64,000 nt of DNA from Acidobacterium sp049965615 (GTDB lineage: Bacteria > Acidobacteriota > Terriglobia > Terriglobales > Acidobacteriaceae): positions 1 to 64,000 of the forward strand of contig JBMFWD010000014.1 in assembly GCA_049965615.1 (NCBI GenBank). Direction: 5' to 3'. Numbering within the stretch: position 1 is the first letter of the stretch; each line of letters begins with the position of its first letter. A program made the position numbers and the translations under genes. The notes beneath the pieces were generated by a model that ran no database searches, was not told where the DNA came from, and saw only the letters and a program-made list of their open reading frames with translations. This document shows, piece by piece, positions 37,458 through 47,392 of the stretch.

Positions 37458-39248
37458 TCAGAACCCTTTCGGGCGCTCCTGCCACACATTCAGCCTGTGC
37501 TCCAGTGCCTTGCCCGTCCGTACAATCGTGCCTTCATCGAACAGTTTTCCAATCAGCGTAATGCCTTGCGGCACACGCCGCGGCGGGTTGAACCTAGGCA
37601 GAGGCATCGCAGGATTCGGCGCCCAGTCACTCCGTGCCTGGCTCACATCCACAAAGCCTGCGCGCAGCGTCAGCGAAGGGTGCCCCGTGAAGTTCGTCAG
37701 CGTCAGCGTCGTGTCCTGCAGCGACGGAACCTGCAGCAGGTCCACCTGGTCGAAGATCTTTGCCATCGCCTCCGCGCCCAGCCGCCGCAGCCGATCCGTT
37801 TGCACATAGTCCACCGCACTCAGGAACCGCGACTGCCGAAAGATGTTCGGCCACGAGTCCGGCGTCTGCATCTTCATCTCGTCCACCTGCCCGTCGAGCG
37901 TGATCTTCTCAAACGAGGCCGCCGCCTCCGCAAACAGAATCACATTCAGCGAGTCATACGGCAGCTTCGGCAGGCTCACTTCCACCGGCTCCAGTCCCAG
38001 CTCCTTCAATGTTTCCAGCGCATGCCGGTCCACCTCTGTCGCCTGTTTCATCCATTCGGGGAAGTATCCAACCTTCAGCCCCTTCACCGGAACCGTCGCG
38101 TCGTAATACAGGTAGCTCGGCCGCGAATCCAGGTCGCCCGCATCCGGTCCGCTGATCGCATGCAGCACCAGCATCGTGTCTTCCACCGTGCGCGCCATCG
38201 GCCCCAGCTTGTCCAGAGACCAGCAAAGCGTCATCGCGCCTGTCCGTGGCACGCGTCCAAACGTCGGCCGCAACCCCGTCACGCCGCAGCGCATGCTTGG
38301 GCTCACGATGCTGCCCTCGGTCTCACTGCCGATCGCAAATCCAACCAGCCCTGCACCCACCGCCGCACCCGGTCCCGCGCTCGATCCCGAAGAGCCTTCC
38401 TCCGGCAGCCACGGATTCATTGTCTGCCCGCCAAACCAGATGTCGTTCAGCGCCAGCGCACCCAGGCTCAGCTTCGCCACCAGCACGGCACCGGCCTTCT
38501 CCAGCCGGTCCACCACCACCGCGTTTTTGTCGGGAATACGGTTACGAAATGGCTCGGCCCCATACGTTGTCCGAATATTCGCCGTGTCCAGCAGGTCCTT
38601 CGCGCCCCAGGGAATCCCGTGCAGCGGCCCGCGATACTGGCCCGCCGCAATCTCCGCATCGGCCCGCTTCGCCTGCGCCCGCGCCAGCTCCTCAGTCAGC
38701 GTAATCACGCAGCGCAGTTCGCCGTCGTACTTCTTCAGCCGGTCCAGGTAAATCTCCGTCAGCCGCGTCGACGTAATCTGCTTCGTCTTGATCCAGTGCG
38801 CCAGTTGCCACACTGCGGCAAACGCGATGTCCTCCTCGCGCTCGGGCAGCTTGCCCGCCTCCGGCAGCGCGGGCACAAACACATCCCGCTGCGGCCCCGT
38901 CTGCGCCCCCGGAATCATCGGATTCCATCCCGAGGCAGGGAAGAGCGTCTCATCAAACTCGACCTTGTTCGGCCCCGTGCGCCGCGCATACAGCGGAGCC
39001 ATCGCCTGCGGCCAGCTCTGCGCCATCTCCGCGCGATGCACCTCGCTGTTCGTCACCCGCTCCAGCTTTTCCGCAACGGCAAAGGTCGCCGCATCCACAG
39101 CCGGGCCCGCCGGCGGAGCCGTCGCAAAGGCCGGAGGCGCCCCCGGTGTCTTCTCGTCAGGTGTCTGTTTCATTCCATGCACTCCCATGGCCGCGCCCAT
39201 CAGTGTCGCCGAGCCGCCGCCGATAAATTCCCGTCGTGTGGTTTTCAT
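37458..39248 (-). CDS. Tat-exported amidase (amidase-signature family)
   Basis: A 596-residue amidase. The N-terminus has a twin-arginine signal (TTRREFIGGGSATLMG), so it is probably folded in the cytoplasm and exported. The amidase-signature core (about 155-590) has the catalytic Lys in GIPWGAKDLL, the Gly/Ser-rich GSSGSSAGPGAAVGAG with the cis-Ser, and the nucleophile Ser in GSETEGSIVSPS. It looks like GatA but lacks the GatB/C context and has a leader, so it is not the tRNA amidotransferase. The substrate is unknown. Confidence 0.9.
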   Translation of the reverse strand: MKTTRREFIGGGSATLMGAAMGVHGMKQTPDEKTPGAPPAFATAPPAGPAVDAATFAVAEKLERVTNSEVHRAEMAQSWPQAMAPLYARRTGPNKVEFDETLFPASGWNPMIPGAQTGPQRDVFVPALPEAGKLPEREEDIAFAAVWQLAHWIKTKQITSTRLTEIYLDRLKKYDGELRCVITLTEELARAQAKRADAEIAAGQYRGPLHGIPWGAKDLLDTANIRTTYGAEPFRNRIPDKNAVVVDRLEKAGAVLVAKLSLGALALNDIWFGGQTMNPWLPEEGSSGSSAGPGAAVGAGLVGFAIGSETEGSIVSPSMRCGVTGLRPTFGRVPRTGAMTLCWSLDKLGPMARTVEDTMLVLHAISGPDAGDLDSRPSYLYYDATVPVKGLKVGYFPEWMKQATEVDRHALETLKELGLEPVEVSLPKLPYDSLNVILFAEAAASFEKITLDGQVDEMKMQTPDSWPNIFRQSRFLSAVDYVQTDRLRRLGAEAMAKIFDQVDLLQVPSLQDTTLTLTNFTGHPSLTLRAGFVDVSQARSDWAPNPAMPLPRFNPPRRVPQGITLIGKLFDEGTIVRTGKALEHRLNVWQERPKGF

Positions 39249-39384
39249 AACTCTTCCGAACCCGCAATTGTAGCCGCTCCCGGCACCTGTTTCTCATAGC
39301 GAACCCAACCTTTTATCGCGTCGAAAATAGCCGCACCTCGGTTGCCAGTCCGCCACCAGCGACCACTCTCTCTAAAATCAAAAC

Positions 39385-40143
39385 ATGACGCATCCCCTGG
39401 GTCAGGAAGATTGCTCCATCATCCTCGTCCACACCCGCAATCCGCTCAACATCGGAGCTGCGGCGCGCGCCATGGTCAACTTCGGCTTTCACGATCTCCG
39501 CGTCGTCGAACCCTGGCAGCCCTCCTGGCACGAGGCCCGCTCCGCCGTCGGTGCGGCTTCGGTTCTCGCCTCCGCACGGGAATTCTCCACCCTCGCGGAA
39601 GCCGTAGCCGATTGCAACCTGGTGCTCGGCACCGCCGGCATCGCCCGCCGCAATCCCGTGCAGCCCGTCATTTCGTTGCCCAACCTCGGCACGGAACTCC
39701 GCTGCCGCCTGCCCTCCGGCCGCCTCGCCATCGTCTTCGGCTCAGAGAAAAGTGGCCTATCCAACGACGACTGCACCCACTGCTCCGCCATCCTGCACAT
39801 CCCCACCCAGCCTGAGCAGGAATCCGTCAACCTCGGCCAGGCCGTTGCCGTCTGCCTTTACGAACTCGCCCGGCACATCCACCCCGCACCGCCGCCAGTT
39901 CCGCCACCGCCTGCACCCCACCCCGCCACCGCAGCCGATCGAGAACGCCTCACCCAGGCCCTGCAGCGAATCCTGCAACTTTCCGAATACATCAAGCCCG
40001 GCGCGGACCAGAGCATCCTCTATCAGGTCCGGGAAATGCTCCATCGCCTCAATCCCTCCGTCGATGATTCCCACTGGCTTCTCGGCATGCTCCATCGCAT
40101 CGAGCGCCACCTCTCCGGCAACCATCCCCACAGCGATTCCTGA
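39385..40143 (+). CDS. TrmJ-like SPOUT RNA methyltransferase
   Basis: A 252-residue TrmH/SpoU-family protein with the TrmJ layout. The opening IILVHTRNPLNIGAAARAMVNFGF is the N-terminal knot entry, FGSEKSGLSNDD and IPTQPEQESVNLGQAVAVCLYEL are motifs 2 and 3 of the SAM-binding trefoil knot. A Pro-rich linker (about 175-190) joins a C-terminal helical extension. TrmJ makes 2'-O-methyl at position 32 of tRNAs; the same role is likely here. Confidence 0.88.
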   Translation: MTHPLGQEDCSIILVHTRNPLNIGAAARAMVNFGFHDLRVVEPWQPSWHEARSAVGAASVLASAREFSTLAEAVADCNLVLGTAGIARRNPVQPVISLPNLGTELRCRLPSGRLAIVFGSEKSGLSNDDCTHCSAILHIPTQPEQESVNLGQAVAVCLYELARHIHPAPPPVPPPPAPHPATAADRERLTQALQRILQLSEYIKPGADQSILYQVREMLHRLNPSVDDSHWLLGMLHRIERHLSGNHPHSDS

Positions 40144-40183
40144 TCCCCCAACACCAGTACCATCCTGGCAACTGCGATTTTCC

Positions 40184-40211
40184 TTGCAGTTTCATCACAA
40201 AGTGCTACATT
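40184..40211 (+). promoter_or_regulatory. Possible promoter of the TonB-dependent receptor
   Basis: TTGCAG and TACATT spaced by 16 bases, leaving a leader of about 160 bases before the receptor start. The rest of the 232-base gap shows no recognised riboswitch. Confidence 0.3.
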
Positions 40212-40375
40212 CTTCTCAAAAATTGTGGAAACTCAGGCCTTCTTCATCCGTTTTCATCTGGAATTTATATTGTGACTCCAGTGCCTTCGGTAACGTTCTA
40301 AGAGTACGAAGAGTAGCGTTCGTCCACCGACCTCCAACTGAAACGCATTTCAACATCACTTTGAGGCTAAACATC

Positions 40376-43300
40376 ATGACGCAAGTTCGACGGGTACTTT
40401 ATGCCCTCGCGCTCCCACTCATTGCCTGTCTTTTGTTTCTTGTCCCCAGCCTGCAGGCACAGCAAACACTTGGTTCCATCAACGGTACGGTGGTCGATAC
40501 CACCGGTGCAGCTATTCCCGGAGCCGCCGTCAAGGTCGTTAACAACGACACCGGCCTGACCCGTACCACCAGGACCCGCCAGGACGGCACCTTCCAGATT
40601 CTGAATCTTTCCATCGGCGCCTATAAGGTCACCGTCGATCACTCCGGGTTCCAAAGCGCCAGCTATCCGCATGTCACGGTTCGCTCCGCGCTGACCACCA
40701 CCCTTCCGGTCACTCTCAAGGTCGGCAGCAGCTCCACCACCGTCCAGGTCAACGCCAATCCACTGCTTGACAATACAGACACCACCAACGGATACACCCT
40801 CGACAAGGCCGAAATTGCCTCCACGCCGCTCGCCACTGGCAGCTTCACCCAGCTCGCCATCCTCGCTCCCGGCACCAGCGCCGACTTCATCGCCGGCGTC
40901 GGAACCAATCAGGGCCTCGGCAATCAAAACATCTGGGCCAACGGCCAGCGAGCCACTGACAACTCCTACTCGGTCAACGGCGTCAGCGTCGTTAATCTCT
41001 TCAACGGCATGACCGCCAGCGAGGAAGCCTCGCAGCGCTTCAACTTCAACATCGGGGAAGGCGCCAGGTTCGGCGGCCAGGCCCAGAACAGCACCTCGGT
41101 TTACGGCTCCAACGGAAACGGCCTCGCATCGCCGCCGCCGGAGTTCATGTCGGAAGTTCAGGTCACCACCTCCATGTATGGTGCCGACCAGGGCGGAACC
41201 AGCGGCGCTCAGGTCTCCGTCGACACCAGCACCGGATCCAACAAGTTACACGGGCAACTCTACGGTCACTACGGCACCAACGCCCTCAACGCAGTGCCCT
41301 ATTTTTATAAACAGGACATCGGCCTCGGCTCGCTCGATCCCAGCTACGCCAATCCATCCCTGCATAAGTGGATCGCAGGCGGCACGGTCGGCGGTCCCAT
41401 CATCAGGAACAAGCTCTTCTTTTTCCTCGGTTATCAGCACCTTTACACGTCTGACCAGTTCGGCGCGCTCTCTCGGATGCAGGTTCCCTTCGGCCTCACC
41501 AATGATCGCAGTCTGGCCGGTATTCAGGCAGCCCTCTGCAGCTACTTCGCTGCATCGAAGGGCAATACGGATTGCACCACCAACGGCACGCAGAACGTTC
41601 CCCAGAGTGCATGGAATTCATCGGCCATCCAGATTCTTCAAGCAAAGCTGCCGGACGGTTCCTACCTGATCCCTTCAGCGGATGGCCCGGGCTTTGGCGG
41701 CGTCGCTCAAACCAATCTGTCCAAGGGGCTCCCTGACGTATCCCAGGTGGGCACGTCGCTCTTCCGCGGCGATCAGGCCACCGCTTCGCTTGACTTCAAC
41801 GCCAGCGCGAACGATCATCTTTCCGCCAAGTACTACTACCAGCACACCCCGGCGGTCAGCCCGTTCTCGTTGAGCAACGTGCTCGGATTTCCGGGACACG
41901 AGGACAGCGGTTCGCAGGTCGCCTCACTGAACAACTCCATCAACATTGGTTCCAGAGTCAACTGGGAGCAGCGCATCGGCTTCTCCCGTCAGAAGGTCTA
42001 TAGCACTTACAGTGCGCCGCTCTCGGCCTCCAGCGTCGGCATCTCTGTCCCTGGCGGCGATTACTTCCCGGGCCTCAGCATCAGCGACTTTGCGCAGAGG
42101 AATTCCAACGCCTCGTCGCTCAGTATCGGTCCTTCGTCGGACTTCGTGAACGACGGGTACTTCCAGAACCGTTACTCCGTTTCGTCCAATGCCATCTTTT
42201 CCCTGGGCAAGCACAACATCAGCGTCGGCTTTGACTACAACTACACCCAGCTGAACATCCGCAACAACCGAATCGGCCATGCTCGGCTCAGTTCCTCCAA
42301 CTTCGCCAGCTTCCTCGAAGGCGGCATCCGCAATGGAACCGTCCTCGAAGGCGACGCGAATCGCCATTATCGCAACAATGATGCGGGCGCTTTCGTGCAG
42401 GACAAGTGGCAGGTCAAGCCAAACATCGCGGTCACGGCCGGTGTCCGTTATGACTTCAATGGACCCTTCCGTGAAGCCAACGGCCTCATGTTCAACTTTG
42501 ACCCCAGGCTCTACCAGTCCAGCCCGGCCGCCATCACCAACTCAGGCTTCATCGTCGCCGGCAACAACAAACAATACGGTACGCCCGGGGTGAGTGACTC
42601 GACCCTCAAGGGCCGCCAGTGGGGCATCGCTCCCCGCATCGGCATCGCATGGTCGCCCGCTCGCTTTCACAATACCGTGGTCTGGCGCGCCGGCGCCGGG
42701 CTCTACTACAACCGCGGTGAGTACTTCCAATACCTCTCGCCGCCGGCCGGCAACGGCATCAGCGGTCCCTTCGGCGTAACCCAGGAAGCGCCCTTCGCGG
42801 CCTTTACCAACGCCAACGGCAACCTGAGCCAACCCTTTACCAGCATCACTCCACCCACCAATCCGGCCAATCTCGCCTCGCAGTTGCCCACCCTCGATCA
42901 GCAGGAATCCGAGTGCGACGGTCTGGACATCTACCAGGGCAACACGCTCTCCGGATTCGCCTGCGAAGCCATTCCGCAGATCATCGGCAACTACAACATT
43001 CACAACGTACTGCCGTACTCGGAGAACTGGACCCTGGACTTCCAGTGGCAGCCGAAGAACAGCACCATGATCGACATCGCTTACGTGGGCAACCGCGGCA
43101 AGCATGAGATTGTTCCGCTGCCCTTTAATGAGCCCGCTATCGCTACGCCAAACAATCCCATCAACGGTCAAACCTATTCCTACGGCGTAGAGACCATCAG
43201 TCCTTCCAACGATCAAAATGGCAATCCCTACATCGACCAATACGAGCCCTATGACACCTATAGCGGCGGCAACGTCGATCTGCGAGTGCCTTATACCGGC

Positions 43301-44377
43301 TACGATCCCAACTCCACTTCCTTCACCTCGGCGGCCATCTCCTCCTACGATGCGCTTCAGGCGCGCGTCCAGCACCGCATGTCGCATGGTCTCCAGTTCG
43401 GACTTTCCTATACCTGGTCACACACCCTGGACGAGCAGAGCGACATCGGTCTGTTTTTCACAGGAGACAACCCTCAGAACCTTCGCAACTCCTACGCTGA
43501 TGCGGATTTCGACCGCACCAACGTGACTACCGCCAACTTCGTCTACGATCTTCCCAGCCTCATCCACAGTGACCGCAATATGCTCCACTTTGTCACCAAT
43601 GGATGGGCGCTCGAAGGCATCACCGTCTTTCAAAGCGGTCAGCCTTACAGTGTCTATGACTTCTCCGGCTCAGTCGGTAACCAGTACTTCGGCGGAAACA
43701 TCTTTCTGCTCAACCCGGTGCTCCCGCTTCGTCCCGGCGTCAGTCCCAGGCAGGCGGAAACCGGTCACACCGGAGCCCAGGCCCAGATCAACCCCAATCT
43801 GGCTGCTCTCAACGCGACAGACTTCCAGGTTCCGCTTCTCAACCCCGGGCAGAACGGCGTCCCTCCCTGCGATACCACCTCCGATGGAGGCAACGCAGGT
43901 CCCGGAGGCGGCCCGCTCTGCGACGTCTATGAGACGACCTTCGTCCCCGGACAGCGCAACATCTTCCGGCAAAGCTTCCAGAAGCGCGTCGATCTCACCA
44001 TCCAGAAAACCTTTGAGATTCGTCATCACTACGGTCTCAATTACCAGTTCGAGATCTTCAACGTAACCAACACGCCCAGCTTTGATGTGCCGCAGAACAA
44101 TGTGCAGCTCAGCTCAAGCTTTCTTGAACTCGCATCCCCGTCCAACCCTGGCTATCCCTACGCCAACGGCACACAGGTCCAACCCTCGTATAGCAACTCC
44201 GTACAGGTTCCCAACGGAACCAATGCCGGCGGCGTCGGAACCTGCCAGGGCTCCAGTCAGGCCTGCGCCTACGAACTGTACACCGTTCCCACCAACACCA
44301 ATACGCCGGTCGGTTTTGTCACCAGCACCATCGGCAGTAACCGCATCATCGAAATGGCACTCCACCTCACCTTCTAG
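40376..44377 (+). CDS. TonB-dependent receptor with carboxypeptidase-regulatory domain (Oar-like)
   Basis: A 1333-residue outer-membrane protein. A signal peptide (about 1-28) precedes a CarboxypepD_reg beta-sandwich (about 30-115, GSINGTVVDTTGAAIPGAAV), a plug domain (about 120-260) and a large 22-strand barrel ending in the aromatic strand IIEMALHLTF. This architecture is greatly expanded in acidobacteria. The family transports bulky substrates; the substrate here is unknown. ATG 40376 is chosen because it gives the signal peptide; the open frame extends back into the trmJ-like gene and that part is an overlap artefact. Confidence 0.93.
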   Translation: MTQVRRVLYALALPLIACLLFLVPSLQAQQTLGSINGTVVDTTGAAIPGAAVKVVNNDTGLTRTTRTRQDGTFQILNLSIGAYKVTVDHSGFQSASYPHVTVRSALTTTLPVTLKVGSSSTTVQVNANPLLDNTDTTNGYTLDKAEIASTPLATGSFTQLAILAPGTSADFIAGVGTNQGLGNQNIWANGQRATDNSYSVNGVSVVNLFNGMTASEEASQRFNFNIGEGARFGGQAQNSTSVYGSNGNGLASPPPEFMSEVQVTTSMYGADQGGTSGAQVSVDTSTGSNKLHGQLYGHYGTNALNAVPYFYKQDIGLGSLDPSYANPSLHKWIAGGTVGGPIIRNKLFFFLGYQHLYTSDQFGALSRMQVPFGLTNDRSLAGIQAALCSYFAASKGNTDCTTNGTQNVPQSAWNSSAIQILQAKLPDGSYLIPSADGPGFGGVAQTNLSKGLPDVSQVGTSLFRGDQATASLDFNASANDHLSAKYYYQHTPAVSPFSLSNVLGFPGHEDSGSQVASLNNSINIGSRVNWEQRIGFSRQKVYSTYSAPLSASSVGISVPGGDYFPGLSISDFAQRNSNASSLSIGPSSDFVNDGYFQNRYSVSSNAIFSLGKHNISVGFDYNYTQLNIRNNRIGHARLSSSNFASFLEGGIRNGTVLEGDANRHYRNNDAGAFVQDKWQVKPNIAVTAGVRYDFNGPFREANGLMFNFDPRLYQSSPAAITNSGFIVAGNNKQYGTPGVSDSTLKGRQWGIAPRIGIAWSPARFHNTVVWRAGAGLYYNRGEYFQYLSPPAGNGISGPFGVTQEAPFAAFTNANGNLSQPFTSITPPTNPANLASQLPTLDQQESECDGLDIYQGNTLSGFACEAIPQIIGNYNIHNVLPYSENWTLDFQWQPKNSTMIDIAYVGNRGKHEIVPLPFNEPAIATPNNPINGQTYSYGVETISPSNDQNGNPYIDQYEPYDTYSGGNVDLRVPYTGYDPNSTSFTSAAISSYDALQARVQHRMSHGLQFGLSYTWSHTLDEQSDIGLFFTGDNPQNLRNSYADADFDRTNVTTANFVYDLPSLIHSDRNMLHFVTNGWALEGITVFQSGQPYSVYDFSGSVGNQYFGGNIFLLNPVLPLRPGVSPRQAETGHTGAQAQINPNLAALNATDFQVPLLNPGQNGVPPCDTTSDGGNAGPGGGPLCDVYETTFVPGQRNIFRQSFQKRVDLTIQKTFEIRHHYGLNYQFEIFNVTNTPSFDVPQNNVQLSSSFLELASPSNPGYPYANGTQVQPSYSNSVQVPNGTNAGGVGTCQGSSQACAYELYTVPTNTNTPVGFVTSTIGSNRIIEMALHLTF

Positions 44378-44402
44378 CCGCCATCTCGATCCACCAACCC
44401 TC

Positions 44403-44426
44403 GCGGGGCCGGTCATCCGGCCCCGC
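44403..44426 (+). terminator. GC-rich hairpin after the TonB-dependent receptor
   Basis: A 10-bp perfect stem (44403-44412 with 44417-44426) with loop TCAT, 26 bases after the stop. No T-tract follows. Confidence 0.45.
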
Positions 44427-44542
44427 TGTGGCTTCCCCAGCCGCCGCAACACAAACTCTGCACACTCTCCTCTGCAAAAGGCGTCTAATGAACGTAGCGC
44501 CGTCTCAACCATCCGGACGTCGCAACGGAAGGAAAGATCCGC

Positions 44543-45304
44543 ATGACCCCACAGGAAGCTCAGATGCTCCAGCAACTCGTCGAACAGGTCGCCCGTACCC
44601 CGCTCAACGAGAAAGATCCCGACGCCGAAGCCCTCCTCAAAGACGGCCTCGCTCGCGATCCCGACGCCCTCTATAAGCTCGCCCAGATCGTCCTCGTCCA
44701 GGACATCTCCCTGCATCAGGCGCAGGCCCGCATCCAGCAGCTCACTGCCGAAGCTCAGCAGCAGCCAGCTCCCCCGCAGCCGGCACGTACCAGCAGCTTC
44801 CTCGGCAATCTCTTTCATCGCGACGAACCCGCGCCCTCATCCCAGCCCTACGGCGGAACCGCGCCGTACCAGCCCGTCCCCAACGCGCCCCCACCGCCCC
44901 AATACGCCCAGCCGCAATACCCGCCCCCATCCCAATACGCCCAACCACAGTACGCGCAGCCCAGCGAGGGCAGCAGCTTCCTCCGCTCCGCCGCCACCAC
45001 GGCCGCCGGAGTAGCAGCCGGAGCGCTCGCCTTTGAAGGCATTGAATCCCTCTTCCACCACGGCATGGGCGGATTCGGCTCCCCCATGGGCTTCGGCGGC
45101 GGCATGCCCGTCGAGGAAACCGTCATCAACAACACCTATATCGAAGAACCCTCCCAGAGCCCAGACTTTAACAACCAGGACTTCCAGCAGCAAAACCCCT
45201 TCGACAACTCCAGCTTTGACAGCAATCAGGGCTTCGACAATAGCTTCAACGACACCAGCTCCTTTGACGACGGCGGCTTCGACCCCGGCGACGATCTCAT
45301 CTGA
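44543..45304 (+). CDS. DUF2076-family protein
   Basis: A 253-residue protein. The N-terminal helical part (MTPQEAQMLQQLVEQVARTP, then DPDALYKLAQIVLVQDISL) is the DUF2076 signature. A Gln/Pro-rich linker with repeated QYAQPQY units (about 118-142) and a Gly-rich hydrophobic segment (about 150-185) follow. The tail is Asp/Asn/Ser/Phe-rich with repeating NxxFDNSSFD-like units. AAGGAAAG precedes the ATG. The function is unknown; some family members are called periplasmic ligand-binding sensors, but no signal peptide is visible here. Confidence 0.85.
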   Translation: MTPQEAQMLQQLVEQVARTPLNEKDPDAEALLKDGLARDPDALYKLAQIVLVQDISLHQAQARIQQLTAEAQQQPAPPQPARTSSFLGNLFHRDEPAPSSQPYGGTAPYQPVPNAPPPPQYAQPQYPPPSQYAQPQYAQPSEGSSFLRSAATTAAGVAAGALAFEGIESLFHHGMGGFGSPMGFGGGMPVEETVINNTYIEEPSQSPDFNNQDFQQQNPFDNSSFDSNQGFDNSFNDTSSFDDGGFDPGDDLI

Positions 45305-45361
45305 GTCTCAAACGTCACAAACTCTTTTCATCCCATACCCGGGGGTTTTACAATCTCATCT

Positions 45362-45877
45362 ATGGCAAATGCCCTTCGTTTTCGACGCATCGTTCCACTC
45401 GTCGTCATGCTCGCCCTGCCGACCGCGTTGATGGCGAACTGGTGGCATGGCGACAAACACTTCCGTGGCCGCAAGTACAAGCCGCCACCCCCGACCGCCA
45501 CAATCACCGTTACCGTTGAGAGCGAGCAGTTCCACAAGCCCATCAACGACGCCCACGTCATCTTCCACAGCACCCGCGATAACCGTCCGGACGGCTACAT
45601 GGAAATGACCACCAATCGCCAGGGCAAGGCCGTCATCACGGTCATCCCGGTGGGTGACACGCTCGTGCTCCAGGTCATCGGCAATGACTATCAGACCTTC
45701 GGCCAGGTCTACAAAATCGACGCCAAGGACAAGAACATCAAGGTCATGCTGCTGCCACCGCAGAGCCAGTTCACTGACTACCGCAACCGCCCCACCGGCC
45801 AGATCGGCGCAGGCGGAAAGGGAACCACCACGCCCCAGCAGGAAGCCAGGCAGGACACCTCCAGCGAAAAGCACTAG
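45362..45877 (+). CDS. Exported protein with carboxypeptidase-regulatory-like fold
   Basis: A 171-residue protein with a signal peptide (about 1-25). The core (about 45-130) reads as a beta-sandwich: ATITVTVESEQFHKPINDAHVIFHS (split), then GYMEMTTNRQGKAVITVIPVG and LVLQVIGNDYQTFGQVYKID. This is the pattern of the carboxypeptidase-regulatory/Ig-like domain also found at the start of the nearby TonB-dependent receptor. The tail is Gly/Thr/Gln-rich. The role is unknown. A good terminator follows. Confidence 0.65.
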   Translation: MANALRFRRIVPLVVMLALPTALMANWWHGDKHFRGRKYKPPPPTATITVTVESEQFHKPINDAHVIFHSTRDNRPDGYMEMTTNRQGKAVITVIPVGDTLVLQVIGNDYQTFGQVYKIDAKDKNIKVMLLPPQSQFTDYRNRPTGQIGAGGKGTTTPQQEARQDTSSEKH

Positions 45878-45898
45878 CGGCTCCGATCTTCTCAACCA

Positions 45899-45930
45899 GC
45901 CTCCGGCCCTCCGGAGGCTTTTCTCTTTTC
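45899..45930 (+). terminator. Rho-independent terminator
   Basis: An 8-bp perfect stem (45899-45906 with 45911-45918) with loop CCCT, followed by TTTTCTCTTTT. Confidence 0.8.
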
Positions 45931-45973
45931 CACTCGCCTCCGTAAATCCTCACCCCGGCTTACAATCAATCTC

Positions 45974-46744
45974 ATGGAACCCATGGTTATCGCCGGGCGG
46001 GCCTTCCAGTCCCGCCTCATCGTCGGCACCGGCAAGTATAAGGACGGCCCCGAAACCCAGCGCGCCATCGAAGCCTCAGGCGCCGAAATGGTCACCGTCG
46101 CCGTCCGTCGCGTCAATCTCGACCGCTCCAGGGAATCCCTCCTCGACTTCATCGATCCCCGGCGCTACTTCCTGCTGCCCAACACCGCCGGCTGCTACAC
46201 CGCAGAGGAAGCCATTCGCGCCGCCCGCCTCGGCCGCGAAGTCGGCCTCTCCGACTGGGTCAAAATCGAAGTCATCGGCGACCAGGCCACCCTTTACCCC
46301 GATGTCCAGGCCACTCTGGAAGCTACGCGCACTTTGGTGAAGGAAGGCTTTACGGTTCTTCCCTATACCTCTGATGACGTTGTATTTGCCAGGCGCCTCA
46401 TCGACGCCGGAGCTTCCGCCGTCATGCCCCTCGCCGCACCCATCGGCTCCGGCCTCGGCATCCAGAACCGCGCCACCCTCGCCATCCTCCGCGAAGTTAT
46501 CACCGAGGTCCCCCTCATTGTCGACGCCGGCGTGGGCACCGCCTCCGATGCCGCGCTCGCCATGGAAATGGGCGCAGACGGCGTCCTCATGAACACCGCC
46601 ATCGCCGCCGCCGCCAACCCCGTGCTCATGGCCGAGGCCATGCAGCACGCCGTCCTCGCCGGTCGCAAGGCCTACATCGCGGGTCGCATGCCGCGAAAAC
46701 TCTACGCCACCGCCAGCTCGCCGCTCGAAGGAATCTCCCGCTAG
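45974..46744 (+). CDS. thiG: Thiazole synthase ThiG
   Basis: A 256-residue TIM-barrel enzyme that builds the thiazole phosphate of thiamine from DXP, dehydroglycine and ThiS thiocarboxylate. The Schiff-base lysine is Lys97 in WVKIEVIGD. FLLPNTAGCYTAEEA, MPLAAPIGSGLGIQN and DAGVGTASDAALAMEMGADGVLMNTA (split) are family signatures. No thiS, thiF or thiC lies nearby and no TPP riboswitch motif is visible upstream. Confidence 0.95.
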   Translation: MEPMVIAGRAFQSRLIVGTGKYKDGPETQRAIEASGAEMVTVAVRRVNLDRSRESLLDFIDPRRYFLLPNTAGCYTAEEAIRAARLGREVGLSDWVKIEVIGDQATLYPDVQATLEATRTLVKEGFTVLPYTSDDVVFARRLIDAGASAVMPLAAPIGSGLGIQNRATLAILREVITEVPLIVDAGVGTASDAALAMEMGADGVLMNTAIAAAANPVLMAEAMQHAVLAGRKAYIAGRMPRKLYATASSPLEGISR

Positions 46745-46766
46745 CGGCGCGCTGCTCCGGTAAACT

Positions 46767-47300
46767 ATGCGCGTCTTCGGCATCGACTGCGGCTCTGAAA
46801 CCACTGGCTACGGCGTGGTCGAGACTATCCAGGCCGCAGGCCGCGCCAGCCATGCCCTTGACCTCGTCTCCATCGCATTCGGCGGCGTCTCCCCGCCCAA
46901 AAAGCAGACCCTCCCCGAGCGCCTTGCCTTCGTCCACAAGCACCTCGCCGCGCTCCTCGCCAGACACCAGCCGGATGTCGTTGCCGTTGAAGAAGTCTTC
47001 TACTCCGTCAACGTCAAATCCGCCCTCAAGCTCGGCCACGTCCGCGGCATCGCCCTTCTGGCTATCGCCAACGCCGGTCTGCCCCTCGCCGAATACTCCC
47101 CGCTCACCATCAAATCCACCGTCACCGGCTACGGCCTCGCCCAAAAGGAGCAGGTTCAGTTCATGGTCGCCCGCCTCCTCAACCTGCCGGAACCGCCCCA
47201 GCCCGCTGACGCCGCCGACGCGCTCGCCATCGCCATCTGCCACATTCACCACGCGCAAACCCTCGCCGCCCAGCAACTGCCGGCAGGGCAAAGGCCTTAA
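46767..47300 (+). CDS. ruvC: Holliday junction resolvase RuvC
   Basis: A 177-residue RNase-H-fold endonuclease that cleaves four-way junctions. The acidic catalytic set is visible: Asp7 in GIDCGSETTGYG, Glu in VAVEEVFYSVN (about 72) and the DxxD of ADAADALAIAICHIH (about 150). The loop sequence SPLTIKSTVTGYGLAQKEQV fits the family. It is 22 bases after thiG; ruvA and ruvB are not adjacent. Confidence 0.95.
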   Translation: MRVFGIDCGSETTGYGVVETIQAAGRASHALDLVSIAFGGVSPPKKQTLPERLAFVHKHLAALLARHQPDVVAVEEVFYSVNVKSALKLGHVRGIALLAIANAGLPLAEYSPLTIKSTVTGYGLAQKEQVQFMVARLLNLPEPPQPADAADALAIAICHIHHAQTLAAQQLPAGQRP

Positions 47301-47392
47301 GCTTTGTTTCATGACAATAAAATCACGCAACCATTAGGCCTTCTCGCGCGTTTGTATAGGTAGGGGCGCACCTGCAAGGAAAGGGGCAAGCC

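Noticed and set aside
39752..40375. Upstream extension of the TonB-dependent receptor frame
   Set aside because: It overlaps the TrmJ-like gene and would bury the signal peptide at 40376.
45931..45973. TPP riboswitch upstream of thiG
   Set aside because: The gap is too short and the conserved CTGAGA-type core is absent.
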